Positions 26,601 through 35,607 are shown, counted from the stretch's first letter. The stretch is 64,000 bases of DNA from Mesorhizobium sp. WSM3626 (GCF_000513935.1 NZ_AZUY01000001.1:6552-70551), one strand, 5' to 3'. Numbers and translations: made by a program. The notes: generated from the letters alone by a model not told the origin.

Positions 26601-28205
26601 TCACTCCGCCATGTCGACGGCGGCGAAATTCTGCCGGCCGAAGGGGTCGAGCACGTAGTTGAGCACGCTTTTGCGGATCGGGATCGCGACCATCGAATGG
26701 GCGATCGGCGCCACCGGCACTTCGGCCTTCAGGATCGCTTGCGCCTTCCCGTAGATCGCGGCGCGCTCTTTCGGGTCGGCTGCGACGCGGCCCTCGTCAA
26801 GCAGTTTCTCGAAATCCCTATCGCACCAGCGCGATCGGTTGGAGCCGCCCTTCACGCCGTCGCAGGAGAGGAGATAGCTCAGCATGTTGTCGGGGTCGCC
26901 ATTGTCGCTGCTGCCGCCGAGCAGAAAGGTGTCCTGTTCGCCCGCCGCGGTGCGCTTGAGATATTCGCCCCATTCGAAGCTGACGATCTCCGAATGCACG
27001 CCGACCTTGGCCCAGTCCGCCTGGATCATCTCTGCCATGCGCTTGGCGTTGGGGTTATAGGGGCGCGACACCGGCATCGCCCACAGGCTGACCTTGAGGC
27101 CGCTTTCGTGGCCGGCTTCCTTCAGCAGTTTCTTCGCGCCCTCGGGATCATAGTCGATGCCGGCATCGGTGACGGCACCGAGCTGCGCCGGCGGCAGGAC
27201 GCTGCCGGCCACCGTGCCGGCGCCGGCGTAGACGGCATCGACGATAGCCTTGCGGTCGATGGCCTTGGCCAGTGCCGTGCGCACGCGAACGTCGCCCAGC
27301 GGCTGGTGCTCGACATTGAAGCCGAGGATGCCGATGTTCTGGCCCTTGAGATCGAGGACCGTGATGCCGGGATCGGCACGCAGGTCGGCGACCGCACTTG
27401 GCGGCGGCGGCGCGGCGACCTGGCATTCATTGGCCTTGATGCGCTCGACGCGGGTGGTTGGCTCGGGCGTGACGGCGAAGACCAGCGTGTCGATCTTCGG
27501 CGCTCCGCGCCAGTAATCCTTGTTGGCGGCGTAGCGGACCTGGCTGTCGGGCACATAGGCCTGAAGCACGAAAGGCCCGGTGCCGACCGGCATGCTGTCG
27601 ATCAGCTCCGGCGTGCCGGCCGCCACCATCTTTTGCGTCTGCTCCAATGACAGGATGGAGAGGTAGTCGAGCGCCAGCCCGGCCAGGAAGGTGACATTGG
27701 CTGCCGTCAGCGTGAAGCGCACGGTGTTGTCGTCGACCTTGTCTATTCTGTCGATCAGCGTGCCCATGCCGAGCGCGTTGAAGTACTCGTAAGCGCCGCC
27801 GCCGAGCTTGTGATAGGGATTGTTGGCATCGCGCTGGCGGTTGAAGGTGTAGAGCACGTCATCCGCGTTGAAGTCGCGCGAGGGCGTGAAATGCTCGTTC
27901 GACTGGAATTTCACGCCGTGCCTGAGATGGAAGGTGTAGGTCTTGCCATCTGATGAAACATCCCAGCTTTCGGCCAGCGCCGGTCCGACCTCCGTCGTGC
28001 CCGGCTTGAACTCGACCAGCCGGTTGAAGATCGTCTTGGCGGCGGCGTCCATGGTGGAATCGGCGATGCCGATCGCCGGGTTGAAGGTCTCGGGATTGGC
28101 CTCCGAGCAGTAGACCAGCGTCTTGGCGTAGGCCTGCCCGCCGACGAGGACGGACGAGGCCAGAAGAGACGGGGCAAGCACTGTGCGCAGAACGGTGGAT
28201 TTCAT
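26601..28205 (-). CDS. ABC transporter substrate-binding protein, peptide/opine type (SBP_bac_5)
   Basis: 534 residues. The signal peptide (VLRTVLAPSLLASSVLVGGQAYA) is followed by a family-5 binding protein: TLVYCSEANPETFNPA, FNRLVEF, SWDVSSDGKTYTFHLRHGVKF and the PFGRQNFAAVDMAE ending. It is close to DppA in size and pattern. It captures dipeptides or similar amino compounds in the periplasm. No permease or ATPase genes are linked, so it is an orphan or uses another transporter. The ATG at 28205 has a GGAG site. It lies 48 bp downstream of a FAD amino-acid-oxidase-like gene. Confidence 0.93.
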   Translation of the reverse strand: MKSTVLRTVLAPSLLASSVLVGGQAYAKTLVYCSEANPETFNPAIGIADSTMDAAAKTIFNRLVEFKPGTTEVGPALAESWDVSSDGKTYTFHLRHGVKFQSNEHFTPSRDFNADDVLYTFNRQRDANNPYHKLGGGAYEYFNALGMGTLIDRIDKVDDNTVRFTLTAANVTFLAGLALDYLSILSLEQTQKMVAAGTPELIDSMPVGTGPFVLQAYVPDSQVRYAANKDYWRGAPKIDTLVFAVTPEPTTRVERIKANECQVAAPPPPSAVADLRADPGITVLDLKGQNIGILGFNVEHQPLGDVRVRTALAKAIDRKAIVDAVYAGAGTVAGSVLPPAQLGAVTDAGIDYDPEGAKKLLKEAGHESGLKVSLWAMPVSRPYNPNAKRMAEMIQADWAKVGVHSEIVSFEWGEYLKRTAAGEQDTFLLGGSSDNGDPDNMLSYLLSCDGVKGGSNRSRWCDRDFEKLLDEGRVAADPKERAAIYGKAQAILKAEVPVAPIAHSMVAIPIRKSVLNYVLDPFGRQNFAAVDMAE

Positions 28206-28253
28206 CGCAAACGCTCCTGATGACACTTTACGGGTTGAGGGAAGGGCTGAAAT

Positions 28254-29387
28254 TCATGGGGCCGCCGCCGGGACAAGAAAGCGATCAGGCGCCAGCGCCG
28301 CGGCGGTGACGCCGAGCGCCGTGACATCCCCCGGGATGGACTGCCCGCGCATCAGCGCCGCGCTCAGCCTGGCCAAGGTCAGCGAAACCTGGAAACCGTA
28401 GCCGCCCTGGCCGCCGAGCCAGAAGAAGCCTGGCAGGCGCGGGTCGAAGCCGGCGACCGGCGTGCGGTCGGGCGCGAAGGTGCGCAGGCCCGCCCATGGC
28501 GTCGACGGACGCCCGATGCGCATCGATGTCGCCTGTTCGATGCGGTCGACGGCGATGGCGACGTCGATGTCTTCCGGCCAGGCGTCGCAAGGCTCGGAGT
28601 CCGTCTCGTCGGCAAGCGAGCCGATCAGCCTGCCGGCATCGGGCTTGAAGTAGAACTGCTCGTGTAGGTCGACCACCAGCGGCCAGCCGGCGATATCCAT
28701 TCCGGCGGGCGGATCGAACAGGAAGGCGGTGCGCCGTTTGGGCTGGAAGCCGAGGCCCGGCAGCCCCGCCATGCCGGCGACGACATCGACCCAGGCGCCG
28801 GCGGCGTTGACCACGATGTCGGCCGAGTAGACGCCGGCGCTCGTTTCAACCCGAAAAGCGCTGCCGTCGCGTGATATGGCGCGGACCTCCTCGCCGGTGC
28901 GGATGATGCCGCCGCTGGCTTTCAGCGCCGAGGCGCTGGACCCCAGCATCTTGCCCGTGTCGACATCCACCGCGTCCGGCTCATAGACGCCGCCGCAGGT
29001 GGTTTCCCTGGCAATGACCGGAACCAGCGCGTGGAGCTCGGCCGCCGCCAGACGGCGCACGCTGGGCACCAGCGCCTGCAATTCATGAGCCAGCTTGTCG
29101 ATGGCGGCATCGTCGCCGACCCAGCCGACGTGCAGCGCGCCACGCCGGTGGGCGACGAAGCCGCCCTCGACTATCGCCTGCCGGCTGGCCAGCGTCAGCC
29201 CGCGCACCAGCCGGTTGCCATAGGTCTCGGTGAACAGAGCGGCGGAGCGGCCGCTGGCATGGTAGCCGAGATGCGGTTCGCGCTCGATGACGGTGACATC
29301 GGCCCAGTCCGCCACCTCGGCGGCAAGGGAGAGGCCGGCGATGCCGCCGCCGATGACGATGATCTTCGCGGGAGAATTCGACTGCAT
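28254..29387 (-). CDS. FAD-dependent oxidoreductase, D-amino acid oxidase (DAO) family
   Basis: 377 residues. The dinucleotide-binding IIVIGGGIAGLSLAAE lies at residues 9-24 with the acid (IERE) at the end of the second strand. The DAO fold continues with GRSAALFTETYG, VDTGKMLGSSA and a C-terminal FFWLGGQGGYGFQVSLTLARL. Such enzymes oxidise amino acids or hydroxy acids. Pairing with a peptide-type binding protein and a divergent XRE-cupin regulator suggests catabolism of an imported amino compound such as an opine or D-amino acid; the substrate is inferred only. Confidence 0.92.
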   Translation of the reverse strand: MQSNSPAKIIVIGGGIAGLSLAAEVADWADVTVIEREPHLGYHASGRSAALFTETYGNRLVRGLTLASRQAIVEGGFVAHRRGALHVGWVGDDAAIDKLAHELQALVPSVRRLAAAELHALVPVIARETTCGGVYEPDAVDVDTGKMLGSSASALKASGGIIRTGEEVRAISRDGSAFRVETSAGVYSADIVVNAAGAWVDVVAGMAGLPGLGFQPKRRTAFLFDPPAGMDIAGWPLVVDLHEQFYFKPDAGRLIGSLADETDSEPCDAWPEDIDVAIAVDRIEQATSMRIGRPSTPWAGLRTFAPDRTPVAGFDPRLPGFFWLGGQGGYGFQVSLTLARLSAALMRGQSIPGDVTALGVTAAALAPDRFLVPAAAP

Positions 29388-29529
29388 CCACCAGTCGTAA
29401 AAATAATTTCGTATCCAGTCAATATTTAGCGTATAAGAAAATTGTTAGTGTTGTTGATGGCCCGCTCGAGTTCGACTACCTAGGGTGAACCTCGCGGTAG
29501 TGACGTGGCGCCGCTTCATGGAGCTGACA

Positions 29530-30147
29530 ATGTCGGAGCAACCGAATCTCGGTGATTGTCTGCGTGCCCTGAGAAAAAGACATGGCTGGACCTTGCAGGA
29601 GGTCAGCTCTCTCACCGGCGTCGCGGTGTCGACGCTATCCAAGGTCGAGAACGACCAGATGTCGCTGAGCTACGACAAGCTGTTACAGATCTGCGAAGGG
29701 CTCGGTATCCATGTGACGGAGCTGCTCAGCGGCGACCGCAAGCAGCCGGCGGCGCGCACCCGCCGTTCGGTGACCTCGCAGTCCAACACACTGCGCCAGC
29801 TGACCCGCAACTACGACTACCGGTATCTCGCCACCGACCTGGTGCGCAAGCGCATGGTGCCGATCCACGCCTATGCGCGCGCCCGCACGCCGGAAGAGTT
29901 CGGTCCGCTGACCCGGCATGCCGGCGAGGAGTTCCTGATCGTGCTCAAGGGCGAGATCGAACTGCACACCGACCAATACGCGCCGGTGCGGCTGAAAGCG
30001 GGCGAGAGCGTCTACATCGATTCCACCATGGGCCACGCCTATCTCTCGGTGGGCGAGGGCGACGCCGAGATGCTGTGCGTCTGCTCCGGCGACGAGCCCG
30101 ACATGGAAGGCACGCTGCTCTCCGTGCTGGAGACGGTGGAGGGGTAG
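29530..30147 (+). CDS. XRE-cupin transcriptional regulator
   Basis: 205 residues. The N-terminal Cro/CI-type helix-turn-helix covers residues 7-62 (LRALRKRHGWTLQEVSSLTGVAVSTLSKVEN). A C-terminal cupin-2 domain covers about 110-195 (HAGEEFLIVLKGEIELHTD, GESVYIDSTMGHAYLSV). This architecture usually controls amine or amino-acid catabolism. The ATG at 29530 follows GGAG; two upstream ATGs in frame lack one. It is divergent from the FAD oxidoreductase and ABC binding-protein genes over a 142-bp A+T-rich spacer, so it probably represses them. Confidence 0.92.
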   Translation: MSEQPNLGDCLRALRKRHGWTLQEVSSLTGVAVSTLSKVENDQMSLSYDKLLQICEGLGIHVTELLSGDRKQPAARTRRSVTSQSNTLRQLTRNYDYRYLATDLVRKRMVPIHAYARARTPEEFGPLTRHAGEEFLIVLKGEIELHTDQYAPVRLKAGESVYIDSTMGHAYLSVGEGDAEMLCVCSGDEPDMEGTLLSVLETVEG

Positions 30148-30164
30148 GGGGCTGAATGTCAGCG

Positions 30165-30345
30165 CTGCCCCTCACCTGCCTGCCGGCATCCTCTTCCCGT
30201 ATAGAGACGGGGAGAGGGGCGCTGTCATCTGTGATTTCGCCAATCATCAGCGTTGCAGGAGTCGAGCCGCGTTGCAGCCAGCTTCTTTTCTCCCTGTCAC
30301 TATGCGGGGAGAAATGCCCGGCAGGGCAATGAGGGGGCAGCGCCA
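30165..30345. repeat. Composite palindromic element between the XRE and SDR genes
   Basis: Inverted, diverged arms (about 30165-30223 and 30288-30345) share GCTGCCCCTCA, a TGCCGGCAT-type core and a CTCCCCG hairpin. It occupies most of the 308-bp gap between genes; the rest shows no coding signal. Confidence 0.7.
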
Positions 30346-30455
30346 CCGGCTCTCGTTTTTCTGCAGGTCCATTCTGCCTTTCTGGTTCGAACTGGCCGAC
30401 GAAACCAGCTATATGACTCGCTGAAAACTCCCGCCAACTCGAAGAGGAAAACCCA

Positions 30456-31160
30456 ATGAATTCAGAAAAAACAGCTGTCATCGTGGCCGGTGGCAGCGGC
30501 ATGGGCGCGGCGGCGGCCAAGCGCCTGGCGGCGGATGGGTTCAAGGTGGCGATCCTGTCCTCGTCCGGCAAGGGCGAGGCGCTGGCCAAGGAATTGGGCG
30601 GGCTCGGCGTCACCGGCTCCAACCAGTCGAACGACGACCTGCAGCGTCTCGCCGACCTGACGTTGGAGCGCTATGGCCGCATCGACGTGCTGGTCAACAG
30701 CGGCGGCCATGGGCCGCGCGCGCCGATCCTGGAGATCACGGATGAGCAGTGGCACACCGGCATGGACGTCTACCTGATGAACGTCATCCGGCCGGTGCGC
30801 ATCGTGGCGCCGCAGATGGTCAAGCAGAAGGGCGGCGCCATCATCAACATCTCGACGGCCTGGGTAGCCGAGCCGAACGCGATGTTCCCGACCTCGGCCG
30901 TGTTCCGCGCCGGCCTTGCCGCCTACACCAAGATTTTCGCCAACACCTATGCATCAGACAATGTGCGCATGAACAATGTGTTGCCCGGCTGGATCGACAG
31001 CCTGCCCACCACCGAAGAGCGCCGCGACAACGTGCCGATGCAACGCTACGGGACGAGCGAGGAGATCGCCGCGACCATTGCTTTTTTGGCTTCGGAAGGG
31101 GCCGGGTATATTACCGGGCAGAGTATCCGCGTGGATGGGGGTGTTATCCGGGCGCTGTGA
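30456..31160 (+). CDS. SDR family protein lacking the Tyr-Lys catalytic pair
   Basis: 234 residues. It has AVIVAGGSGMGAAAAKRL for nucleotide binding, a LVNSGG variant of NAG, and the C-terminal YITGQSIRVDGG ending. In place of the usual YSASKAA the segment reads PTSAVFRAGLAAYTK: aligned on AGL, the catalytic Tyr position holds Ser and the Lys position Arg. It may be a reductase with altered chemistry or a non-catalytic cofactor-binding protein. The ATG follows AGAGGAAA. No co-transcribed neighbour; it is flanked by repeat elements on both sides. Confidence 0.88.
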   Translation: MNSEKTAVIVAGGSGMGAAAAKRLAADGFKVAILSSSGKGEALAKELGGLGVTGSNQSNDDLQRLADLTLERYGRIDVLVNSGGHGPRAPILEITDEQWHTGMDVYLMNVIRPVRIVAPQMVKQKGGAIINISTAWVAEPNAMFPTSAVFRAGLAAYTKIFANTYASDNVRMNNVLPGWIDSLPTTEERRDNVPMQRYGTSEEIAATIAFLASEGAGYITGQSIRVDGGVIRAL

Positions 31161-31184
31161 GGGATTTGGTCCGATTTTTTGGAG

Positions 31185-31371
31185 ACGCCGGCGGGCCAGC
31201 GCCCCCCTCTGCCCTGCCGGGCATCTCCCCCTCAAGGGGGGAGATTGGCAGCTTTGGCGCCGGTTCTTTTCCTCAACACTGAAAATTAGCGAAAGCCATG
31301 GTGAGATCCGATCTCCCCCCTCGAGGGGGAGATGTCCGGCAGGACAGAGGGGGGCGCTGGCCCGCCGGCGT
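31185..31371. repeat. 187-bp MITE-like palindromic element
   Basis: The two ends are perfect inverted repeats of 27 bp beginning ACGCCGGCGGGCC. Inside are CCCCCTCTG and TGCCGGGC motifs and a second hairpin (ATCTCCCCC/GGGGGAGAT) on each side, around an 80-bp centre with no coding signal. It shares arms with 55066-55236 and, in short form, with 1907-1938 and 17942-17971. It lies between the SDR stop and the di-haem peroxidase stop, where it could also end transcription from both sides. Confidence 0.85.
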
Positions 31372-31403
31372 TCCGTTTTGGGTGCCATGCTCGTCCCGAC
31401 GCT

Positions 31404-32660
31404 TCAGTGGCCCGCCACCTGATCCGCATCCGTCAGCGTCCGCAGAAACGCCACGATGTCGTCGATCTCGGTGTCGTTGAGCGCCGGCTTGTCGCCGGGC
31501 TTTTTGCCGTTGAAGGGCGGATCCTGGTTGAGATTTCCCCAGTAAGCCTTTGGCAGATCGTCATATTGCCTCACCGTGCCGTCTGCATTCCTGGGATACC
31601 AGTGGCCGGGGTCGGTGTCGCGGCTGGCGTAGAAGGCGACGGCGTCGCGCAGCGTGTGGAAGTAGCCGTTGTGGAAGAAGCTCTTGCGCAGCGCGACATT
31701 GCGCAGCGTCGGTGTCTTGAACAGGCCGCAATAGCCGGTGCGGCCGTGAAAATCGGTGCGCAGCGGGCCGCACAGGCCGAGATCGGCATAGGCGGGGTCG
31801 GCGTTGGCCGGGATCGCCGGATTGCGCGGCACGGCGATGGCGATCAGGCCGAAATCGGTGAATTGCGGCGGCTCGCCGTCATTGGCGGGTTCGCTGAGGT
31901 GGCAGGAGGCGCAATTGCCTTTCGCCTCGTCCTCGAACAGGGCGCGGCCGCGCCGTTCCTGCGCCGACAGCGTCGCCTTGCCGGCGAGGAAGGCGTCGTA
32001 GCGGCTGGAATAGGGATAGAAATCGGCGGCGCTCTGCTCGAACGTGCCGAGCGCCTCGGCGGCGGCGTCGAAGGCGTCGCCCGGGCGGTCGAAGACATCG
32101 TTGCCGAAGGTTGCCTTGAACTCGTCGGCATAGGCCGATCTACGCAGGGCGGCGGTGACAGCCCCCGCATCCTTGTTGGCCATCTCGAAAGGCGAGAGCA
32201 GGGGGATTTTCGCCTGATCCTTGCCGTGGTCGGCGCGGCCGTCCCAGGTCAGGCCGCCGGTCGGACCGTTATCGACGCTCTCGTCGCCTTCATCGTCGGA
32301 ATCGTAGAAGTGCTCGGTGAAGGCGGGAGCGGCCTGGAGATAGCGCAGCGAGGGCACCGCGCGCACGCCGGGCTGGTCGAGATGCGGCCCGCCCATCTCG
32401 ACCGGCGTGGCCGAGGCCGGTCCGAAAGCATGGCGCGGATCATGACAGGACGAGCAGGCCTGCTTGCCCGAGGCCGATAGCGCCGGGTCGAAGAACATCT
32501 TTCGGCCAAGCATGGTCAGCGCCTCGGCACGCGCGAAGGCTTGCGCGCGCGATAGCGGACCGGGATGGACGCCATCCGCCGTATTCGCGGGCGCGGCACA
32601 GCCAAATGTCGCGATCGCGGCAATCGCGATCATCAGGCTTTTCCATCGTCTTCTGGTCAT
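31404..32660 (-). CDS. Di-haem cytochrome c peroxidase / MauG family protein
   Basis: 418 residues. An exported protein with an N-terminal hydrophobic segment; a Cys follows (ATFGCAAPA), so a lipoprotein is possible. Two c-type haem sites are visible, CSSCH near residue 69 and CASCH near 250, with the C-terminal PTLRNVALRKSFFHNGYFHTL typical of bacterial peroxidases. It reduces H2O2 with electrons from periplasmic donors, or oxidises a protein as MauG does. It is divergent from the acid-phosphatase gene over about 180 bp. Confidence 0.93.
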   Translation of the reverse strand: MTRRRWKSLMIAIAAIATFGCAAPANTADGVHPGPLSRAQAFARAEALTMLGRKMFFDPALSASGKQACSSCHDPRHAFGPASATPVEMGGPHLDQPGVRAVPSLRYLQAAPAFTEHFYDSDDEGDESVDNGPTGGLTWDGRADHGKDQAKIPLLSPFEMANKDAGAVTAALRRSAYADEFKATFGNDVFDRPGDAFDAAAEALGTFEQSAADFYPYSSRYDAFLAGKATLSAQERRGRALFEDEAKGNCASCHLSEPANDGEPPQFTDFGLIAIAVPRNPAIPANADPAYADLGLCGPLRTDFHGRTGYCGLFKTPTLRNVALRKSFFHNGYFHTLRDAVAFYASRDTDPGHWYPRNADGTVRQYDDLPKAYWGNLNQDPPFNGKKPGDKPALNDTEIDDIVAFLRTLTDADQVAGH

Positions 32661-32756
32661 GGAGCATGGTCCGCTTTGGCCGGGAAATAGAAATGGAGTG
32701 CAACGGATTGATGACCGGCCCCAGTGCTCACGAAACCGTGTTCGCCGCGGCGGCGG

Positions 32757-32774
32757 ATGTCACAAAGGTGACAA
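32757..32774 (+). promoter_or_regulatory. Candidate Pho box / palindrome upstream of the phosphatase
   Basis: TGTCACAAAGGTGACA (32758-32773) is a perfect 6-4-6 palindrome and also two TGwCA half-sites 11 bp apart, the PhoB spacing. It lies about 70 bp upstream of the phosphatase start. One half deviates from the TGTCA consensus, so PhoB is likely but not certain; another dimeric regulator would also fit. Confidence 0.45.
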
Positions 32775-32844
32775 GGCATCCACGTTAGCTGCCCCGATGG
32801 TTCCCGCGCCCCTCCAGCCACAGTCAAGCCACGAGGTCTTCCCG

Positions 32845-34380
32845 ATGACGAGGCTCAAACTCCTCACTTCCTTTTGCCTGGCCGGTTCGGCCCTGCTTCC
32901 CCTCGCGGCGGCCAATGCCGCCCCTGCCGGCTTCGACAAGATCGACACTGTCGTCGTCATCTATGCCGAGAACCGCAGCTTCGATAATCTCTATGGCGGC
33001 TTCCCCGGCGCCAACGGGCTGGCCAATGTCTCGGCCGATCAGGCGCGCCAGCTCGACCGCGACGGCAAGCCGCTCACCGAGCTGCCGCCGGCCTGGGGCG
33101 GGCTGACCGGAAAGGGCGTCACGCCCGTGGTGACGGAGGCTGAGACCGCGCATCTCGCCAACGCTGCCTTCGCCATTGACGATCCCAAGGGCTTCAACGA
33201 AGGCACCAACGTCATCACCCATGATCTGTGGCACCGCTTCTACCAGGAGCAGATGCAGATCGACGGCGGCAAGAACGACAAATTCGTCGCCTGGGCCGAT
33301 TCCGGCGGCCTGGTCATGGGCCATTATGACGGCTCCGTCCTGCCGATGTGGCAGGTCGCGAAGAAGTATGTGCTGGCCGACAATTTCTTCCAGGGCGCCT
33401 TCGGCGGCTCTTTCCTCAACCATTTCCAGCTCGCCTGCGCCTGTACGCCGGTCTACCCGCACGCCGACACCAGCCCGATCAAGGGCCAGATCGCCGTGGT
33501 CGAGGCCGATGGCACAACTCTGAAGGTTGCCGACAATTCGCCGGCCTCGGCACTGGGCGGCGTACCGAAATTCGCCAATGACGGCGCCATCACGCCCGAC
33601 TTCCATGCCGTCAACACCATGCAGCCGCCCTATCAGCCGAGCGCCAACAAGCCGGCCGAGGGCGGCGACAAGGCGCTGGCCGACCCGGCCGCGCCCACCA
33701 CGCTGCCGCCGCAGCACGACATCACCATCGGCGATCTGCTGTCGCTGAAGGGGGTGAGCTGGGCCTGGTATGCCGGCGCCTGGCAGGCAACGCTCGACGG
33801 CAAGAACGCGACGCCGGTGCCGAACTTCCAGTTCCACCACCAGCCGTTCAACTATTTCGCCGCCTACGCGCCCGGTACCGCCGCGCGCACCGAGCATCTG
33901 CGGGACGGCGGCCTGGACGGCGCCGACTTCATCAAGGCGATCGACGACGGCAAGCTGCCGGCGGTGAGTTTCTACAAACCGCAGGGCAATCTCAATGAAC
34001 ATGGCGGCTATGCCGACGTGACCAGCGGCGACCGGCATCTGGCCGATCTCGTCGCGCATCTGGAGAAGAGCCCGCAATGGGGCCACATGCTGGTGGTCGT
34101 CACCTATGACGAGAATGGCGGCTTCTGGGATCATGTCGCGCCGCCCAGGGCCGACCGGTGGGGCCCGGGCAACCGCATCCCGGCCTTCATCGTCTCGCCC
34201 TATGCCAGGATGGGCACGGTCGACCACACGCAATATGACACGACGTCAATCCTGCGCTTCATCACCGCGCGCTACGACCTGCCGGTACTGACCGGCATCG
34301 TTGCCCGCGACAAGGCGCTGGCCGCCAATGGTGAGCCGCCGATGGGGGATCTGAGCGCGGCGCTGGACCTCAGCCGATAG
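32845..34380 (+). CDS. Acid phosphatase / phospholipase C family phosphoesterase
   Basis: 511 residues. A Sec signal peptide (LLTSFCLAGSALLPLAAANA) is followed by the phosphoesterase family (PF04185) pattern: VVVIYAENRSFDNLYGGFPGANG (Glu-Asn-Arg-Ser-Phe-Asp), NFFQGAFGGSFLNHFQLACA, LVVVTYDENGGFWDHVAPP and RIPAFIVSPYA. Similar AcpA-type enzymes release phosphate from organic esters in the periplasm. The ATG at 32845 gives the signal peptide; the longer open frame upstream has none. A possible Pho box precedes it. Confidence 0.92.
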   Translation: MTRLKLLTSFCLAGSALLPLAAANAAPAGFDKIDTVVVIYAENRSFDNLYGGFPGANGLANVSADQARQLDRDGKPLTELPPAWGGLTGKGVTPVVTEAETAHLANAAFAIDDPKGFNEGTNVITHDLWHRFYQEQMQIDGGKNDKFVAWADSGGLVMGHYDGSVLPMWQVAKKYVLADNFFQGAFGGSFLNHFQLACACTPVYPHADTSPIKGQIAVVEADGTTLKVADNSPASALGGVPKFANDGAITPDFHAVNTMQPPYQPSANKPAEGGDKALADPAAPTTLPPQHDITIGDLLSLKGVSWAWYAGAWQATLDGKNATPVPNFQFHHQPFNYFAAYAPGTAARTEHLRDGGLDGADFIKAIDDGKLPAVSFYKPQGNLNEHGGYADVTSGDRHLADLVAHLEKSPQWGHMLVVVTYDENGGFWDHVAPPRADRWGPGNRIPAFIVSPYARMGTVDHTQYDTTSILRFITARYDLPVLTGIVARDKALAANGEPPMGDLSAALDLSR

Positions 34381-34430
34381 GCCGGAGCGCACTGCGGATA
34401 CGCCGCCGCGCCGCAGGGCGCGGTGGCCTT

Positions 34431-35057
34431 TCAGCCGCCGTTCACAAGCGCAAGAATGAGCTTCTGCAGATTGCCGCCCTGGCCGAGTTCGACGCGGTCG
34501 AAATCGCGGCTTGCCTGGCGCTGCGCCTGCGAGAGCGCGGACAGGCGTTTGGTCATCTCGACCCGGATCTTGCTGCATTTTGGGTCGTCGGGAACGGTCA
34601 GGCCGACTGTCGCCGCCTCGATCTTGCGCGCCATGTCGACAATGGTCGCGCCGTGCACCTTTTCGTGGGCGCTGACGCCGGCGAGGAAAACCTCCCAGTT
34701 CTTCTGGATGGCGGAGGGCAGCGGCGATGAGGGGCTGGGCAAGGTGTAGGTGATGATGAGCTTGGGCTTCGCCGAAACCAGCACGCAGGCTCCGGCACGC
34801 GCCTGATAATCCCTGGTCCAGGTCAGCTTGAAATTGGTGTGGGCGATGGCGCGGGCAACGCCGGCATTCGGCCCGTTCTGGCCGATCGACCGGTAGAGCT
34901 CCAGCCCGGACTGGCCTGAAATGGCGTAGGTCTCGACCTTCTCGACCGGCTTCCATTCGGCCTGCGCGGCGAGCGGCGAGGCCACCAGGGCGGCTGTCAC
35001 AAGACACAGGCGAAAACAAGCTCTCAACACCAAGGCGCCCCGCACATGCAATGCCAT
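34431..35057 (-). CDS. DUF922 family secreted Zn-dependent protease-like protein
   Basis: 208 residues. A signal peptide (LCLVTAALVASPLAAQA) is followed by a DUF922 domain with VSAHEKVHGATI, an HExxH zinc site, near 128-132. WTRDYQARAGACVLVSAKPKLIITYTLP is also characteristic. A periplasmic metalloprotease is likely; the substrate is unknown. It is convergent with the phosphatase gene and divergent from another secreted-protein gene. Confidence 0.9.
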   Translation of the reverse strand: MALHVRGALVLRACFRLCLVTAALVASPLAAQAEWKPVEKVETYAISGQSGLELYRSIGQNGPNAGVARAIAHTNFKLTWTRDYQARAGACVLVSAKPKLIITYTLPSPSSPLPSAIQKNWEVFLAGVSAHEKVHGATIVDMARKIEAATVGLTVPDDPKCSKIRVEMTKRLSALSQAQRQASRDFDRVELGQGGNLQKLILALVNGG

Positions 35058-35115
35058 TCAACGCCTTTTCCTATATGCTGCCGGCGGGTGCTGCAAATGC
35101 CCGAAGGGGGAAGTC

Positions 35116-35607
35116 ATGAAAAGATATGTCGTTGCCGCCGGAGCCTTGGCGGCATTGCTTGGCGCGGAGCCGGCCTTTGCCGCGTCCTGCGGCTGGAGCG
35201 CGAAGATGGAAGAAGACGAGGGTGGCAGCGTGCTGACGGCTTCCGTCTGCGGCGGGCCGAAAGGCGACGCGCATCTGATGTTGACCTGTTTCGACAATCC
35301 GGTTCTGAGCTACGACCTGGGTGCCAGCGGCCAGCAACTGGAACCGGGCATCAGCGGTTCGTTCGACTTCAAGGCGGATGGCAAGACGGTGACCAAGACG
35401 CTGCGACTGGAGGCCATGTACAATGATTTCGTGGTCGATCTCGCCAAGGCCGATCCGTTGCTCGACCTGCTGCGTTCGAAGGGGGATGTGTCGGTCAGCG
35501 CGGCCCAATATGGCGCTATCAGCTTTCCGCTGAAGGGATCGAGCGCGGCCATCGGCAAGGTGCTGGCGCAGTGCGGCAAGGCCAAGCCCGCGGGGGATGG
35601 GGATTGA
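35116..35607 (+). CDS. Secreted protein of unknown function
   Basis: 163 residues. The signal peptide (KRYVVAAGALAALLGAEPAFA) is followed by ASCGWSAKMEEDEGGSVLTASVCGGPKGDAHLMLTCFDNP, with three Cys in the first third. A strong AGGGGGAAG ribosome site precedes the ATG. Beta-strand-rich and probably periplasmic. No known domain recognised. It is divergent from the DUF922 gene by 58 bp. Confidence 0.8.
   Translation: MKRYVVAAGALAALLGAEPAFAASCGWSAKMEEDEGGSVLTASVCGGPKGDAHLMLTCFDNPVLSYDLGASGQQLEPGISGSFDFKADGKTVTKTLRLEAMYNDFVVDLAKADPLLDLLRSKGDVSVSAAQYGAISFPLKGSSAAIGKVLAQCGKAKPAGDGD

Noticed and set aside
32464..32844. N-terminal extension of the phosphatase frame
   Set aside because: It reads antisense through the start of the di-haem peroxidase gene and the promoter palindrome; the signal peptide begins at ATG 32845.
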